Shown here: positions 27,501 to 41,900 of the stretch, one piece after another | Numbering within the stretch: position 1 is the first letter of the stretch | Layout: the number at the start of each line of letters is the position of its first letter | Origin: an uncultured Phocaeicola sp. | GTDB lineage: Bacteria; Bacteroidota; Bacteroidia; Bacteroidales; Bacteroidaceae | NCBI GenBank assembly: GCA_944320885.1 | Contig: CALUJE010000010.1 | Span: 30,391 to 94,390 of the forward strand | DNA length: 64,000 nucleotides | Direction of reading: 5' to 3' | Program-made: the position numbers and the translations under genes | The notes under the pieces: generated by a model | Told to the model about the DNA's origin: nothing | What the model saw: only the letters and a program-made list of their open reading frames with translations | Databases searched by the model: none

Positions 27501-28961
27501 TTATTCCTTGATGGTACGTGTTTCGGGCCAGTTATCTGAACGGAAAGAAGAAACAGGTATCTCTTCACCGAACAAATCGCCGTCGGCCCAGTTTTCAAAG
27601 GCGTAGCGGACTGCTACCGGATGGGGCACTTTCTCACTCTTCACGTATACGTGTTTCTGCACAATCCAAGCCTTGGCAGGATAGAACACACGGTCTTCAC
27701 CGGCCACCTTGAAATTCTTTGATTCGAACACGCCCTTACCAGCCGGCCACATCTTGTTACGGTCGAAAGTAATGATAACGGTATCGTTCTTCACTTCCAT
27801 GCTCTTGTAAATGGGCGGGTCGCACACCAGTCCTTTCACACCGTAAGTCTTGCATAATGCCTGCAGGCAGAGACGCTCTCCGGCTACACTCTTCTGACGC
27901 GGGTGAATGCACGACTCCAAACCGGCATCCATCAGTACTGCCATACCGCAGTTGGGAATCATGAACTCTGCCTTTGCCTGCTGTTCACGCAAATAAGCCG
28001 AATTGATAACTTCTTCGCCTTTCTTGAAAAGCAACGAATAATCATACGGTGCTATCTGGCAATAATAGAACGGGAATTCACCTTGTCCCCACTCCGAACG
28101 CCAGCCTTTTACCATGGTGCTCAACTGGTCGGCATACGTAGAAGAACGGTCATAATTGTCTTCACCCTGATACCAGATAACGCCTTTCATGGTATACCCA
28201 ATCAACGGATGAAGCATTCCGTTGTAAAGAACGGTTGCCGTACGGTTCTCTGAAGGAATCTTTCCGTCTTTGGCCGGTATGGGATATTTATAGTTCTTCA
28301 TCCACTCGTCTTTTATCCATTCGGGATTCATCCATGCCTCACAGGCAGAACCACCCCACGCAGCTACAATCAGTCCTACCGGAACATCGAGCACTTCATT
28401 GAGCATGCGGCCGAAATAATAGGCTGTGGCGCTGAACTCACGCACACTTTCGGCACAGGCCTCCTGCCATTTTCCCTTTACCGTATCCTGCGGTGTAGTC
28501 TGTGAATTACGCGCTACCGTAAACAGACGGATATTCGGATTCTTGCTGTAAGCAGCTGCCATATTGGCTCCTTCAACCGGCTGCATCTTGAATCCCTTCA
28601 TCGGCATTTCCATATTGCTTTGTCCGGAGCATACCCATACCTCACCAATCAGTATATTCTTCAGAGTAAGTGCCTTACCGTCACTGATAACAATGTCATA
28701 AGGTCCGCCGGCTGAAGGAGTTTCAACAGCCATCTTCCACTTTCCTGCGGCATCGGCTGTCGTAGTATAGGTTTTTCCGTTCCAACCTGTTTTCACACTC
28801 ACTTGCTTCTTCGGAGAAGCCCATCCCCATAAATTTGCATTTGCTTTTTGCTGCAGCACCATATTGTCGGCAAAGAAGGCAGGAAGCTTGATATCTGCCC
28901 TCAACTGGACGGCTGTAAACTGAAATACAACCAGTGCCATCAGCATGTTTATCCATTTCAT
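27501..28961 (-). CDS. Secreted SGNH-type O-acetylesterase (sialate-O-acetylesterase-like)
   Basis: This 486-residue protein has a signal peptide (ending QLRA, about residue 22) and an Ig-like sandwich (about 28-100: LPAFFADNMVLQQKANANLWGWASPKKQVSV). The SGNH/GDSL-like esterase domain follows, with block I at about 108 (EVWVCSGQSNMEMPM, catalytic Ser in GQSNM), GLIVAAWGGSACEAWM, GVIWYQGEDN (block III), and the Asp-x-x-His region near LESCIHPRQKSVAGERL. This is the architecture of Bacteroidetes sialate-O-acetylesterase-like proteins, many of which deacetylate plant polysaccharides. In an RG-II-like enzyme set, removal of acetyl groups from pectin side-chain sugars is the likely job. It lies 25 bp after the GH106 gene. 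Confidence 0.88.
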   Translation of the reverse strand: MKWINMLMALVVFQFTAVQLRADIKLPAFFADNMVLQQKANANLWGWASPKKQVSVKTGWNGKTYTTTADAAGKWKMAVETPSAGGPYDIVISDGKALTLKNILIGEVWVCSGQSNMEMPMKGFKMQPVEGANMAAAYSKNPNIRLFTVARNSQTTPQDTVKGKWQEACAESVREFSATAYYFGRMLNEVLDVPVGLIVAAWGGSACEAWMNPEWIKDEWMKNYKYPIPAKDGKIPSENRTATVLYNGMLHPLIGYTMKGVIWYQGEDNYDRSSTYADQLSTMVKGWRSEWGQGEFPFYYCQIAPYDYSLLFKKGEEVINSAYLREQQAKAEFMIPNCGMAVLMDAGLESCIHPRQKSVAGERLCLQALCKTYGVKGLVCDPPIYKSMEVKNDTVIITFDRNKMWPAGKGVFESKNFKVAGEDRVFYPAKAWIVQKHVYVKSEKVPHPVAVRYAFENWADGDLFGEEIPVSSFRSDNWPETRTIKE

Positions 28962-28986
28962 ATTGATTAAGTTTTAAAATTTGTTC

Positions 28987-31900
28987 TTATTTTACCAGTT
29001 TCCACTTCAACGGTCCTACCAGACCGGCAGGTATGAGCTCTTTATCGGCACGGCGGTATTTGGCATTGGTCCATATTCCACTGAACGGAGCCTTTCCGGT
29101 ATCAGAACCCAACAAGGCATTGGCCCAGGTATTCACTACCTCTATTTCGATGGTATTCTTACCCTTTTCCAATACCCCTGTCACCTCAACCTCATAAGGT
29201 GCGGTCCATACGATACCACACACCTTGCCGTTGATGCGTACCAATGCAACATCGTGCAACTCACCCAGCTCTAGATAAATACGGCTTCCTTCTTCCGATT
29301 TACCCGGATTCCATTTAAACTCCGACTTGTATACGGCAGTTCCCGAATAATAACGTATCTGCTCGTCGGTCGATTTCGTCCAGTCGGTCAATGCAGTAAG
29401 CTGGATATCCTTGTTCAGTGTATTGAAGTGTACGTTCCATTCCTTGACATCAAAAGGTATGCGACGGATGCTCTGTGCCACAGCCTGTCCTTCACCTTCA
29501 ACAAGCGGTTTACGGAATACCACGAACATTGACTCTGCTGCGTCGAGCGAGAGCTCTACTTCTATCCGGTCACCGTCCTTCTTCCATACCAGAGGTTCCG
29601 ATATCTCACCGGTCATCGGATTCCACAACTCCGGTTTCATATCCTTGATACGGAACGACGCCACAAACTCCTGTGCTTCGTTCTCTTTCTGATTGGCAAT
29701 GAAATATATATCGGCTTCCTCTCCGCGACGATGAGTCCATGCGACGTTTTCAGGAACAACCACATCACGCTCCAGACCGTAGTCGGAGAAATCATCATAC
29801 AAATATGGTTCACGGATAATCAGTACTCCCGACTGATACAGTTCTTTCAATTTCTTTTCCACTTCGGGCGAAGATACCTTATTGGGCATCATCGGACGGG
29901 TTTCAGGAACAACAAGCACTCTGTATTCCGCCCCCCAGGGCATTGTAATCACTCCCTTTGTATTGTCGGCCGAAGCCAGACGCAACAGCGCATCACGGTT
30001 GAACGAATCATAAGCATATCCCCGCAGCGGGTTCACCCACTTTTCAGGGTCGGCCATATTTGCCGAATGAGTTACTCCTACAGGCATTGTACGCAAAGGT
30101 TCTCCCACATTGGCCAGACGCACCTGCTCGCTAAGCACACGTTTCTTGCCGAAAATACCCGGAAGCATCGGAACCAGACGTTCGGGAAGCACTGCACGAC
30201 GCGGCATTTCCTCACCGGTAAACACGGCGATATCGGTTACCGGATATCCGTATTGCAGAAGAGTCTGGCAACGGCGGATGTAATCTACCATTCCCTTGCC
30301 TCCATAATCAAACCATGTATTGTCTCGCTGGAAGAAGAATCCGATACCGTCGAGCGTCATACCGGGTTTCTTGTCCATATACGGATTATGGGTATTCACG
30401 TGGAAAAAGAGCTTGTTGATACCCAGTGCATAATTACGGTCGAGCAAAGCCTTTACGGTAGCGGGCGATTCATCCCACGTACCGCGCACCTCAGTAAATC
30501 CTTCTGCCTGAATGATGCGTTTTCCGTAAATATGCGCTCCACTGATGGCATCGAGCATATCATTCGGTTTGTCATGCGTCGGACTACGCAACCAGAACTC
30601 TCCCATCGGCAAGTCTACCATCTGGTAATGCAGCAATCCGTCACTTACCATGGTCGGTGCCACACACTCGGCAGAGAACTGGCAATCGTACTCTTTGGCG
30701 CATTGTGCCAAGGTTTCATAAAATACGTCTTTTACCAGCTCGGCACATGTAGTACGCACATCACGCAATACCTGTTCCGACTTGGCCGCACTTTCAACCG
30801 GAATACCGGCAAACAGCGGCATATAGGGCATCAGGTCATATCCTCTTCTCTTCTTGAACTCCGAAGCAAAGTTGCGGCTCCAGTTCTGACATCCGCATTC
30901 CCAGCTGTCAACGTGCATGTATTTCAACACACGGCGTGCCAGAGCGGGGTCGGTCTTTTCGAAGGCTTTTGCAAACCAGTTATCAAACTGCTTTCTTACA
31001 ATATCTGCATCAAACTTACTGCATTCCAATCCTTTTCCACCACCGCCGGTAGCATTCTCATGTCCCGTAGAGGTATGTCCCATACGCAAGATGCGCCACT
31101 GGCCTTTAGGAAGTGCCGTGCTAAGATGGCCGTTCTTCAGCGAAGAGGTAACATCTACGATTTCGGCAAGTTTGATACAGTCGTCGGCAGTAACCTCATT
31201 GTCCGGTGTATCCTTGGCAACTCTCCACACCAGTCCGGTCTTTCCTTCCCACTGATTCAGAAGCGGCGTATCACGAAGTACGATTTTCTTTATCTTCAGA
31301 TTAGGTTTCCATTTGGCAGCATCCATATCTTCACTGCCCGGTTCACTGCCTTCGGGAGTCCAGTAGAAACGGAAATAACGGGCAGTAGTTCTCGGAATGG
31401 AATAAGTAGAGTTCTCATCGGTATTCTGCCATCCCTGACGGGCCGGTTCCAACTGCTTCACCATGCGGAAACTTACGCCATCGTCACTGGCCATTACCTT
31501 CAGACGGTGAGCCTGATAATTATTACCGTTCAATATGATTTCTATATTGTGGCAAGTGATGGGCTGCGGATACTCATACTGAATCCAGCACGGTTCGGAA
31601 GCACGTATCACTCCCTTTTCATCGATAGTCACTGACTTGTCGGCTTTCGTCTGAATATTGACATTGCCACAGGTTATCTTTGGAGTATCGGATATTTCAG
31701 TTCCCTTTACGGGAAGTGCATATACTGCGATATCTTCATAATATCCCTTATAGCTTTCAGGTACCGGAAGCTTCAGGTTCATAATGGTTCCTCCCTGTAC
31801 GACAGTATCTGCAAATACTACTTTCTGCATTGATTCGGCAGGAGTTATCCATGGTCCGCCGGCCAATGCAAACCCGTCGCAGATGTGCATTCCCAGTTTC

Positions 31901-32253
31901 AGTCCCAGACGGTCGGCCTGCTCCATGCTGTAACGCACCATCTCCCACCATTCGGGCGAGAGCTGTTCGGCCTGTCCCTTGAATTCCGGTCCTTGTGAAA
32001 CGGATTTGATAGGCATCAGGTAAGCTCCTCCCAGACCGATGCGGCTCATAGCCTCCAAATCGGCCTTGATACCGTCTTTCGTTACGGCACCAAACATCCA
32101 ATACCAGAAAGTCCAGGGTTTTGCTTCTTCGGATGAAAACTGTGTGAACTGCTTCTCCAGAGGAACAGTTGCATTCTGTGCCGCAGCATTTGTATGCAAA
32201 CCGGCAAACAGGGCAAGCGCCATTCCACATTTCGCCAACAGATTATTTTTCAT
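28987..32253 (-). CDS. Secreted alpha-L-rhamnosidase, GH106 family
   Basis: This 1088-residue protein has a signal peptide (ending NAAAQ, about residue 26). The catalytic barrel starts with WTFWYWMFGAVTKDGIKADLEAMSRIGLGGAYLMP, a GH106 signature. Further family stretches are HICDGFALAGGPWITP, HVDSWECGCQNWSRNF, ECVAPTMVSDGLLHYQ and NYALGINKLFFHVNTHNPYM. The C-terminal sandwich ends with TWANALLGSDTGKAPFSGIWTNAKYRRADKELIPAGL, also typical. GH106 enzymes hydrolyse alpha-L-rhamnosides, including in RG-I and RG-II. It begins its own transcript unit after the terminator at 32425-32468 and is followed closely by the acetylesterase and DUF5703 genes. Confidence 0.92.
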   Translation of the reverse strand: MKNNLLAKCGMALALFAGLHTNAAAQNATVPLEKQFTQFSSEEAKPWTFWYWMFGAVTKDGIKADLEAMSRIGLGGAYLMPIKSVSQGPEFKGQAEQLSPEWWEMVRYSMEQADRLGLKLGMHICDGFALAGGPWITPAESMQKVVFADTVVQGGTIMNLKLPVPESYKGYYEDIAVYALPVKGTEISDTPKITCGNVNIQTKADKSVTIDEKGVIRASEPCWIQYEYPQPITCHNIEIILNGNNYQAHRLKVMASDDGVSFRMVKQLEPARQGWQNTDENSTYSIPRTTARYFRFYWTPEGSEPGSEDMDAAKWKPNLKIKKIVLRDTPLLNQWEGKTGLVWRVAKDTPDNEVTADDCIKLAEIVDVTSSLKNGHLSTALPKGQWRILRMGHTSTGHENATGGGGKGLECSKFDADIVRKQFDNWFAKAFEKTDPALARRVLKYMHVDSWECGCQNWSRNFASEFKKRRGYDLMPYMPLFAGIPVESAAKSEQVLRDVRTTCAELVKDVFYETLAQCAKEYDCQFSAECVAPTMVSDGLLHYQMVDLPMGEFWLRSPTHDKPNDMLDAISGAHIYGKRIIQAEGFTEVRGTWDESPATVKALLDRNYALGINKLFFHVNTHNPYMDKKPGMTLDGIGFFFQRDNTWFDYGGKGMVDYIRRCQTLLQYGYPVTDIAVFTGEEMPRRAVLPERLVPMLPGIFGKKRVLSEQVRLANVGEPLRTMPVGVTHSANMADPEKWVNPLRGYAYDSFNRDALLRLASADNTKGVITMPWGAEYRVLVVPETRPMMPNKVSSPEVEKKLKELYQSGVLIIREPYLYDDFSDYGLERDVVVPENVAWTHRRGEEADIYFIANQKENEAQEFVASFRIKDMKPELWNPMTGEISEPLVWKKDGDRIEVELSLDAAESMFVVFRKPLVEGEGQAVAQSIRRIPFDVKEWNVHFNTLNKDIQLTALTDWTKSTDEQIRYYSGTAVYKSEFKWNPGKSEEGSRIYLELGELHDVALVRINGKVCGIVWTAPYEVEVTGVLEKGKNTIEIEVVNTWANALLGSDTGKAPFSGIWTNAKYRRADKELIPAGLVGPLKWKLVK

Positions 32254-32356
32254 AATAGCTTCATTTAAGTTAAACGTATCCCGTTATGTGATACGCAGCA
32301 CTAAAGGTTTGATTAGTCTGTCGATGAACAAACTGTAGCATATTGTCCATCGTATA

Positions 32357-32364
32357 CAAAGTTA
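32357..32364 (-). promoter_or_regulatory. Probable -7 element for the GH106-esterase-DUF5703 unit
   Basis: The minus strand reads TAACTTTG, an exact TAnnTTTG match between a terminator (32425-32468) and the GH106 start at 32253. It predicts a leader of about 97 nt. The -33 position is weak. Confidence 0.5.
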
Positions 32365-32424
32365 AAGAAATATCTGCGTCTGAATGTAAAAACAACAAAG
32401 AAAATACACCAAGGCAGATATTCA

Positions 32425-32468
32425 AGAAAAAAGGTTGCACATAATCAGAGGGCTATGCGCAACCTTTT
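32425..32468 (-). terminator. Intrinsic terminator after the GH2 gene
   Basis: AAAAGGTTGC (32429-32438) pairs with GCAACCTTTT (32459-32468); an inner CATA/TATG pair extends it past one mismatch. On the minus strand six T and a C follow. It splits the large enzyme cluster into two transcripts. Confidence 0.85.
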
Positions 32469-32492
32469 CCATCAGGATATTATTTCCAGCTG

Positions 32493-35336
32493 TTATTCAA
32501 AGCTCAATACAATACGTCCGTTCTGCGGGCCGTCTACCCATTTAGCCTGTGAAGAAGGACCAATCAAGTCGGTTGTATTTACCTTGTTGCGAACCGGAGG
32601 AATCACCTTCATTACAGAGATACCGGTCTTAGGCAAGGTATAAAGCAGATGGTCACGTCCATCACGCGGTTCATATACTCCGATATAAGAATCGGGAGTT
32701 TCGTTCTGTATGGTGATAACGCCCTGTTTGGTACGCAGATTCATCCATGATACATGAGCGAAGTATCCCTTGAACTCGGGATAAGTGAAGCTCTCACCCG
32801 GAATAGGGTCATTGTAATCATTCTCCCATACTCCGTATTGCGGACCATGTACACGGTTCTGCCATACGCGATAAGGACCGTCGCCCAACCAGCGCTTGCT
32901 TAATACGTTTTCTTCAGGATAATCAAACTTCACACCCATCAGGTCAACCACTCCTGAGAAGTTATAAGTGAAGTCGAGTGCTGCGGTACCTTCAGCGTCA
33001 ATGGTCCATACAGCCTTGTCAAAACATCCCAGCTTGTAGTTGGCAGTAACCACTACGCAGTTGTTTTCTTCCTTCACATCGAGTGATACGAACTTACCCT
33101 GGTCTTCAAACTCATAATATTGGGTTTTCTTCTTTTCTGCGTCCTTGTCATCGTGGTTATAGAACTGGTCCATGGAACGGTCGGCACGTTTGGCGCAAAT
33201 GAAGCGAGGACCGTCTTTCAGTTCGATAAGCTTACCGTTGACAGAAACACCTTTCAACTGTCCGTCCTGCTTGCTGAAACTGAACACACGTCCGTTGGCC
33301 GAAACGATGAGCATCTTGTCATCCTGCTGATATGACGGTTTGTTTCCGGCAGTTGCCAAAGTAACGTTCTCTGCCATATAAGTCAACGGATATGACCATG
33401 TAAAGAGTTCATCACCGTATTTGTCTACAACAGTTACCATCAGTGCATCGGCTCCTTCCGCAATTTTCGGAATGGTTACCGTACCTTTGCCGTGAGCAGG
33501 AATATCGGTACCTTTTACTTCTCCCTGTTTCAGAACTTTCATCTCACCTTTCTCAAATGCACCCGGGAAAGCAACCTGTTTCCAGATGAACTTGCAGGTA
33601 TTGACATTCAGGAAGTCATAACGGTTTTCTACGTTCAGCACTCCGTCGAAGTCTGAACCTATATGCTGATTCATTATCTGAACCGGACACCATACCTGCT
33701 TAACAGTCCAGTAACTGCCTTCTTTCTCATGGTGAGGACCAACGATACCATCGGCTCCATAGTTGCCCACGTTATCGATGAAACCACCCATATCCACACG
33801 TTTCACTCCTTCATCGGCCAATACCCAAAGGAATCCTCCGGCACAACGGGGATGCTTGCGCATCATTTCCCAATAGTCATAAAGTCCGGCTCCGTGACCA
33901 CCGTCATACAAACCGTGCAGGAATTCTGTCGGCATGAAGATTTCAGGCAAACGCATGTAGTTCTGGCTCTCTCCGTATGAACGATAGTGCATGGTCTCAA
34001 ATCCGCCGAAGTTGCCTTGCGGATGCAATACCGGACGCAACTGCGGGTCATATTTATGGAACTCTCCGTTCAATTCGTCATTCCATCCTTTTTCGTTACC
34101 GTTGCTCCACCAGATAATAGAAGGATGATTTACGTCACGCTCTACCATCTCACGCACGAGCTTCTGACCGACAATGGTTTCATGCTTACCGTGCCATCCG
34201 GAAAGTTCGCTCATCACATAAAGTCCCAAAGAGTCACACGCATCGTAAAACTCCGGATCGGCCGGATAGTGAGACAGACGAACGGCATTCATGTTCATGC
34301 TCTTGATAAGAAGTACATCTTCTATATTCTTTGCCTTGCTCAGTGTACGACCGCTTTCCGGACGGAAGCTGTGACGGTTCACACCACGGATGTTCACTTT
34401 TACCCCGTTGATATACAAGCCGTCGCTCTCACGTACTTCAATCGTACGGAAACCGAACTTCTCGCTCATGCGGTGCAAAGTCTTTCCTTCGGCATCGAGC
34501 AGGGTAAACTCAGCCTTATACAGGTTAGGAGTCTCTGCTGTCCACAATGCAGGATTGCTGACTTTCATATCTACCAGACACTGGTCGCTTCCGGTAGCAA
34601 CCGATGTCATGCTCTCAGAAACCTTCTTGCCCTTGGCATCGTAAATAGCGGTTTTTACCTTAGCACCGGGTACGGCTATATTCAGATAACAGTTGGTCTT
34701 GAAAGAACCGTCGGCTTTCGCATCAATAGCCACCTGATGGATGTTCATGGCCGGACGTGCCAACATAAATACCGGACGGATGATTCCGCCAAAGTTCCAG
34801 TAGTCGGCACGGCGTTCTGCCAGATTCACTCCGGCATTCTCACTTTCCTTGCTTACGGTTACCTCCAATACATTTTTCTTCTTGGGACCGAAGAATACAC
34901 GGTCGCTCACATTATAAACAAAACGGTAAAAACCTCCCTGATGCATCTCACCGGCTTTACGGCCGTTGATGGTTACGCGTGTATCGGTCATGGCAGCCTC
35001 GAATACAAGCTCTATCTGCTTGCCGTTCCATGACTCCGGCAACTCAAATTCATACTTGTACATACCTTTCTCATCGGCTATACCTTCGGGGAAAGCTTTT
35101 CCGTAGAACTTCATTCCATACTGGAAAGTTCCGAATCCCTGACATTCCCAGCAAGAAGGAACGCCAATCTTGCTCCACTTGCCCGAGTTATTACCACCGG
35201 TACACATGAAATCCCACTGTACCATATCGTCACACCCTGTGCCCGAAAGGTACTTCTTCTCCGTTTCTACAGACGACTGCGCCCACAGGCCCGTCGCAAA
35301 CAGTAACGAAGCAATGCTTAGAATTGTCTTCTTCAT
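32493..35336 (-). CDS. Secreted GH2-family glycoside hydrolase (947 residues)
   Basis: The signal peptide ends GLWAQ (about residue 20). The GH2 modules are in order: sugar-binding sandwich (about 60-200; AAMTDTRVTINGRKAGEMHQGGFYRFVYNV), Ig domain (about 205-305), TIM barrel (about 310-570) with INGVKVNIRGVNRHSFRPESGRT, acid/base Glu in IIWWSNGNEKGWNDE, and a likely nucleophile Glu in FMPTEFLHGLYDG. A C-terminal beta-galactosidase small-chain-like domain ends the protein (GDGPYRVWQNRVHGPQYGVWENDYND). It has 29 bp to the upstream GH2 gene and ends at a terminator, so it is the last gene of the first long transcript. RG-II loci carry several GH2 enzymes acting on GlcA, L-Gal or Ara residues; the precise specificity is not readable. 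Confidence 0.9.
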   Translation of the reverse strand: MKKTILSIASLLFATGLWAQSSVETEKKYLSGTGCDDMVQWDFMCTGGNNSGKWSKIGVPSCWECQGFGTFQYGMKFYGKAFPEGIADEKGMYKYEFELPESWNGKQIELVFEAAMTDTRVTINGRKAGEMHQGGFYRFVYNVSDRVFFGPKKKNVLEVTVSKESENAGVNLAERRADYWNFGGIIRPVFMLARPAMNIHQVAIDAKADGSFKTNCYLNIAVPGAKVKTAIYDAKGKKVSESMTSVATGSDQCLVDMKVSNPALWTAETPNLYKAEFTLLDAEGKTLHRMSEKFGFRTIEVRESDGLYINGVKVNIRGVNRHSFRPESGRTLSKAKNIEDVLLIKSMNMNAVRLSHYPADPEFYDACDSLGLYVMSELSGWHGKHETIVGQKLVREMVERDVNHPSIIWWSNGNEKGWNDELNGEFHKYDPQLRPVLHPQGNFGGFETMHYRSYGESQNYMRLPEIFMPTEFLHGLYDGGHGAGLYDYWEMMRKHPRCAGGFLWVLADEGVKRVDMGGFIDNVGNYGADGIVGPHHEKEGSYWTVKQVWCPVQIMNQHIGSDFDGVLNVENRYDFLNVNTCKFIWKQVAFPGAFEKGEMKVLKQGEVKGTDIPAHGKGTVTIPKIAEGADALMVTVVDKYGDELFTWSYPLTYMAENVTLATAGNKPSYQQDDKMLIVSANGRVFSFSKQDGQLKGVSVNGKLIELKDGPRFICAKRADRSMDQFYNHDDKDAEKKKTQYYEFEDQGKFVSLDVKEENNCVVVTANYKLGCFDKAVWTIDAEGTAALDFTYNFSGVVDLMGVKFDYPEENVLSKRWLGDGPYRVWQNRVHGPQYGVWENDYNDPIPGESFTYPEFKGYFAHVSWMNLRTKQGVITIQNETPDSYIGVYEPRDGRDHLLYTLPKTGISVMKVIPPVRNKVNTTDLIGPSSQAKWVDGPQNGRIVLSFE

Positions 35337-35364
35337 ACTATAGTTTTAGATTACAAAATTAAAT

Positions 35365-38640
<3,276 letters not shown>

Positions 38641-38784
38641 TTATCTCGTTATTATTTTATTCTGTTATCAACAATCTTTACATGCTTTTTCCCCGTTTTA
38701 CAGGCTTCTGCATTTCATATAATGAAAAGAGGCTTTACAAACCATCTGTTTATCAACAGATTATTTTTCACCAGTCCGGCGTTT

Positions 38785-38860
38785 GCTGAGCCTTGACACT
38801 CACCGTGCTGAGCCTTTGCCGCCAGCACGCTGGGCCTTGGTCGCCAGCAGACTGAGCCTT
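38785..38860. repeat. 22-bp tandem array (GCTGAGCCTT units) between two GH2 genes
   Basis: Copies start at 38785, 38807, 38829 and 38851, exactly 22 bp apart: GCTGAGCCTT, the same again, GCTGGGCCTT, and ACTGAGCCTT. Internal dyads such as GTGCTG/CAGCAC (38805-38828) and GCTGG/CCAGC (38829-38848) could form hairpins. It fills an otherwise empty 300-bp gap inside the operon; no gene was recognised between 38638 and 38936. Confidence 0.75.
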
Positions 38861-38936
38861 AAGGGAGAACAAATGCATGCTTCAAGAGCTTTTTACCGTT
38901 TGCCTGCCTTTATGAAAAAGCAGGACAAACGACATA

Positions 38937-41900
38937 TTACTGCACATCCAGTGCTTCGAACGAAAGTCCTTCAAGATTTTCTCCGGAAATGATAACTCTA
39001 TAATGACCGGCATTGATAAATGTTCCGGTAGTAGTACTTACCATACGCCATTTGGCCGGTGTTTCCGGGAAGGTCAACACATCGTCTTTCAAAACAACTC
39101 CCTTGGAATCGACAAATTTCATATTAGTGACGATAGGCTTTCCGCTTTCATTCATGTATTTAAAACGCAGAGCATATATCTGTGCCAATCCTGTAGAAAT
39201 CTTCCATTCTATCTTATTGCCTGAGCCTTTTCCCATAAATACACCGGTCTTGTCCTTATGAACTTTGATGGTATATTTTCCGGTCACCTTGGCATCCTCG
39301 GCCTCATAGGTCACGTTGGCACGGGCATTCTTATCTTCGGGCAACATTTCCTTCGGGGTTTTTACAAGCACATCCTTAGCAGCTTCCTTCCAGCTCCATG
39401 CATCGTAACGGAGATTTACCGGCACCTGTTCCACCTCGGTCGAAGCTATGGCAATGGCAGAGATTACAGCCTGTCCGGCCTTCACCTCTGGGAAATCTAT
39501 AACCAGCTTTCCGCCAGTCACCTCTACATCCACAACCTGTTTGAAGGCACCGTCATGTCCGGCTTCAGCCCAGATGTCAAGGTCATCGATAACGGTTTTT
39601 CCGTTGACAGCCACATCGAATATTCTCAATCCCTCACAATCGGTATAAGCTCCTCCGCCCGTACCATGCCAGGGCTCTACAAAGTACAGTTCCACGCGGT
39701 ATTTTCCGTCGGGTACATTGAACTGGTAATTCAGCTTATGACGGCCGAAACGGAAACTCTGGAACAGACGCCAGTCACGGGTTCCGCGAATAGGGTCGTA
39801 TGTCACACGCTGACTGGCCAGATACGGATTCAGTTCCTTGAAATCTTCAGCCCACGAATGAGAGTATGAAGTATTGTCTGTGAGCCACTTCTGTCCGAAC
39901 TCATCGGTATAGTCGTCTCCACCGCAATTGATACGATACAGGTAATGATATCCTTCCTCACCTTTCAGAATAGGTTTCACGTCTTTATACAGCAGGTCAA
40001 AATTAGGTGCTTCCGGAAGATTGTTCAGTATCACTACATCCTCGGCTACCGGTTTTCCCTGATAATATCCTACCGCGCGCAATACGTTGTAGCGGATATC
40101 ACGCAAAGCCCATATGAAATGAGTACCGATTTTACCTTTCAGCTTGTAACCCAGGAAAGCATCTTCACCGGCATCGTTATACAGACGTACGGAATCGCAG
40201 TTGCTGTATACCTCAATGGTAGCCCGGCGTCTTTCCGTAAAGCGGTTAGGCCATGTATGTGAAACGATATAGACCATAGGGTCTTTCTTCGGACTGACAT
40301 AGTTAGAACGATACATGTAATATACATCCAGAGGCTCTTCCCACGGAGTAACTAACCCCTTGTAATTGAACGGTCCCACCTTATCAATCTTGCGGTAAGC
40401 CTCATCGGGCTGACGGCGTCCGGGATTGTCATGACTGCTGTATATCCACTGGAAATGTCCGCACACGCTGTCTTTGGCTTCTTCCGCCAGACGTACCTTC
40501 ACTTCCATCAGGTGACACATGTGTTCTTCACTCCATACATTGTCACTGTTTTCGGCTCCGGGTTCGGTATGCAGGTCAATGCTTCTCCATCCTCCGTACT
40601 CACCGTTGAGCAACTGGTTTTTCTGTGACAATTCCTTGTCATACGCAAAGATATTGCCTCCGTAAGTACCACTCCAGTTCTGTATCACATTCCAGTCGGT
40701 ACCGTCACCACCGTTACAGGTGGTTATGATACGCATATTCTGCGCTGTAGGGTCCATCTCACGGATGATGTCACAACATTCTTCAGCAAATTCCTTGGGC
40801 AGGGTGCTTTCATTCTGCAATCCCCACATAACTACGGAAGGCGAGTTGCGACGTTCTTTCACCCAACGGCGAAGCATGGTCTTGAAGTTCTCACGGAATT
40901 CCGGTGTATCATACCATATATGGGCCGACAACTGGGTCCAGAACAAGATACCTTCCTTATCCCAATATTTCTGATACTCCAGATTATGGGGCTGGTGAGC
41001 ATCACGGAACGCATTGAATCCCGCATTCTTTATCTGCTTTACGCGTGCCTGTACCTGCTCTTTGCTGAAAGCATGGCTTTGACCGAACTGATGCTCATAC
41101 TCACATACACCGTTGATAAATACCGGTTTTCCGTTCAGGAAGAAACGTCCGTCACCGTCATTGCGTTTCACCGGCCAGCTGATGGTACGGAATCCGAAAG
41201 GCGTAGTGATTTCGTCGGTGGTAGCTATACCACGCTTAATCATCGTAGCCAGATTGTAGAGATACGGGTGCTCTGTGCTCCATAATACAGGATTCTCTAT
41301 ATCCGTTTCCTGACGGACCACTTTTGTTTCTCCGGGCTTTAAGGTAACTTCAACCGGCAGACGGAATACTTTTATGCCGTCGGCATTATTCAGTTTGTTA
41401 ACCAGCTCGACAGTCTGTTCTATCTTACTGTAATTCGTTATTTCTGTCTCAATATATACTTTCTTGATATTATCATCATGCCAGATATGTACGCCAAAAG
41501 GCTCAATACGGATTTCATCGGTTATTTCAAGTACTACCGGGCGGTAAATACCAAAAGGCTGTGAGCCCTCACTGAATCCCCACTCGGAAGAACATCCGCC
41601 ACACACCCAAGGCATATCGGCTATCATTTCAGGATGTTCAGCCGTAACTTCCAACACATTGTCTGTAGCAATGACATCGGTCACATCCAGCGTCAGGGTT
41701 GTGCGGCCTACGGGATGACGTCCCAGGTTTTTTCCGTTTAACTTGATAACCGCATATGTACCCACACCTTCAAAACGCAGGAAGTAGCGTTTCTCAGGTT
41801 CTATCTGATTTAACTTGAATTCTTTGCGATATCCGGCCGTACCGTGCAGATTTCCATGTGTCAACTGACGGTATCCGTAATAATCATCCCAGTTGTGAGG

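Noticed and set aside
29731..31635. About 630-codon open frame opposite the GH106 gene
   Set aside because: Antisense shadow; the minus-strand frame carries clear GH106 motifs, the plus-strand frame none.
33987..35033. About 350-codon open frame opposite a GH2 gene
   Set aside because: Antisense shadow with no domain signal.
38785..38860. CRISPR-like array
   Set aside because: Spacing is only 22 bp with no unique 30-bp spacers and no cas genes anywhere in the window. The same applies to the arrays at 22849-22944 and 54611-54700.
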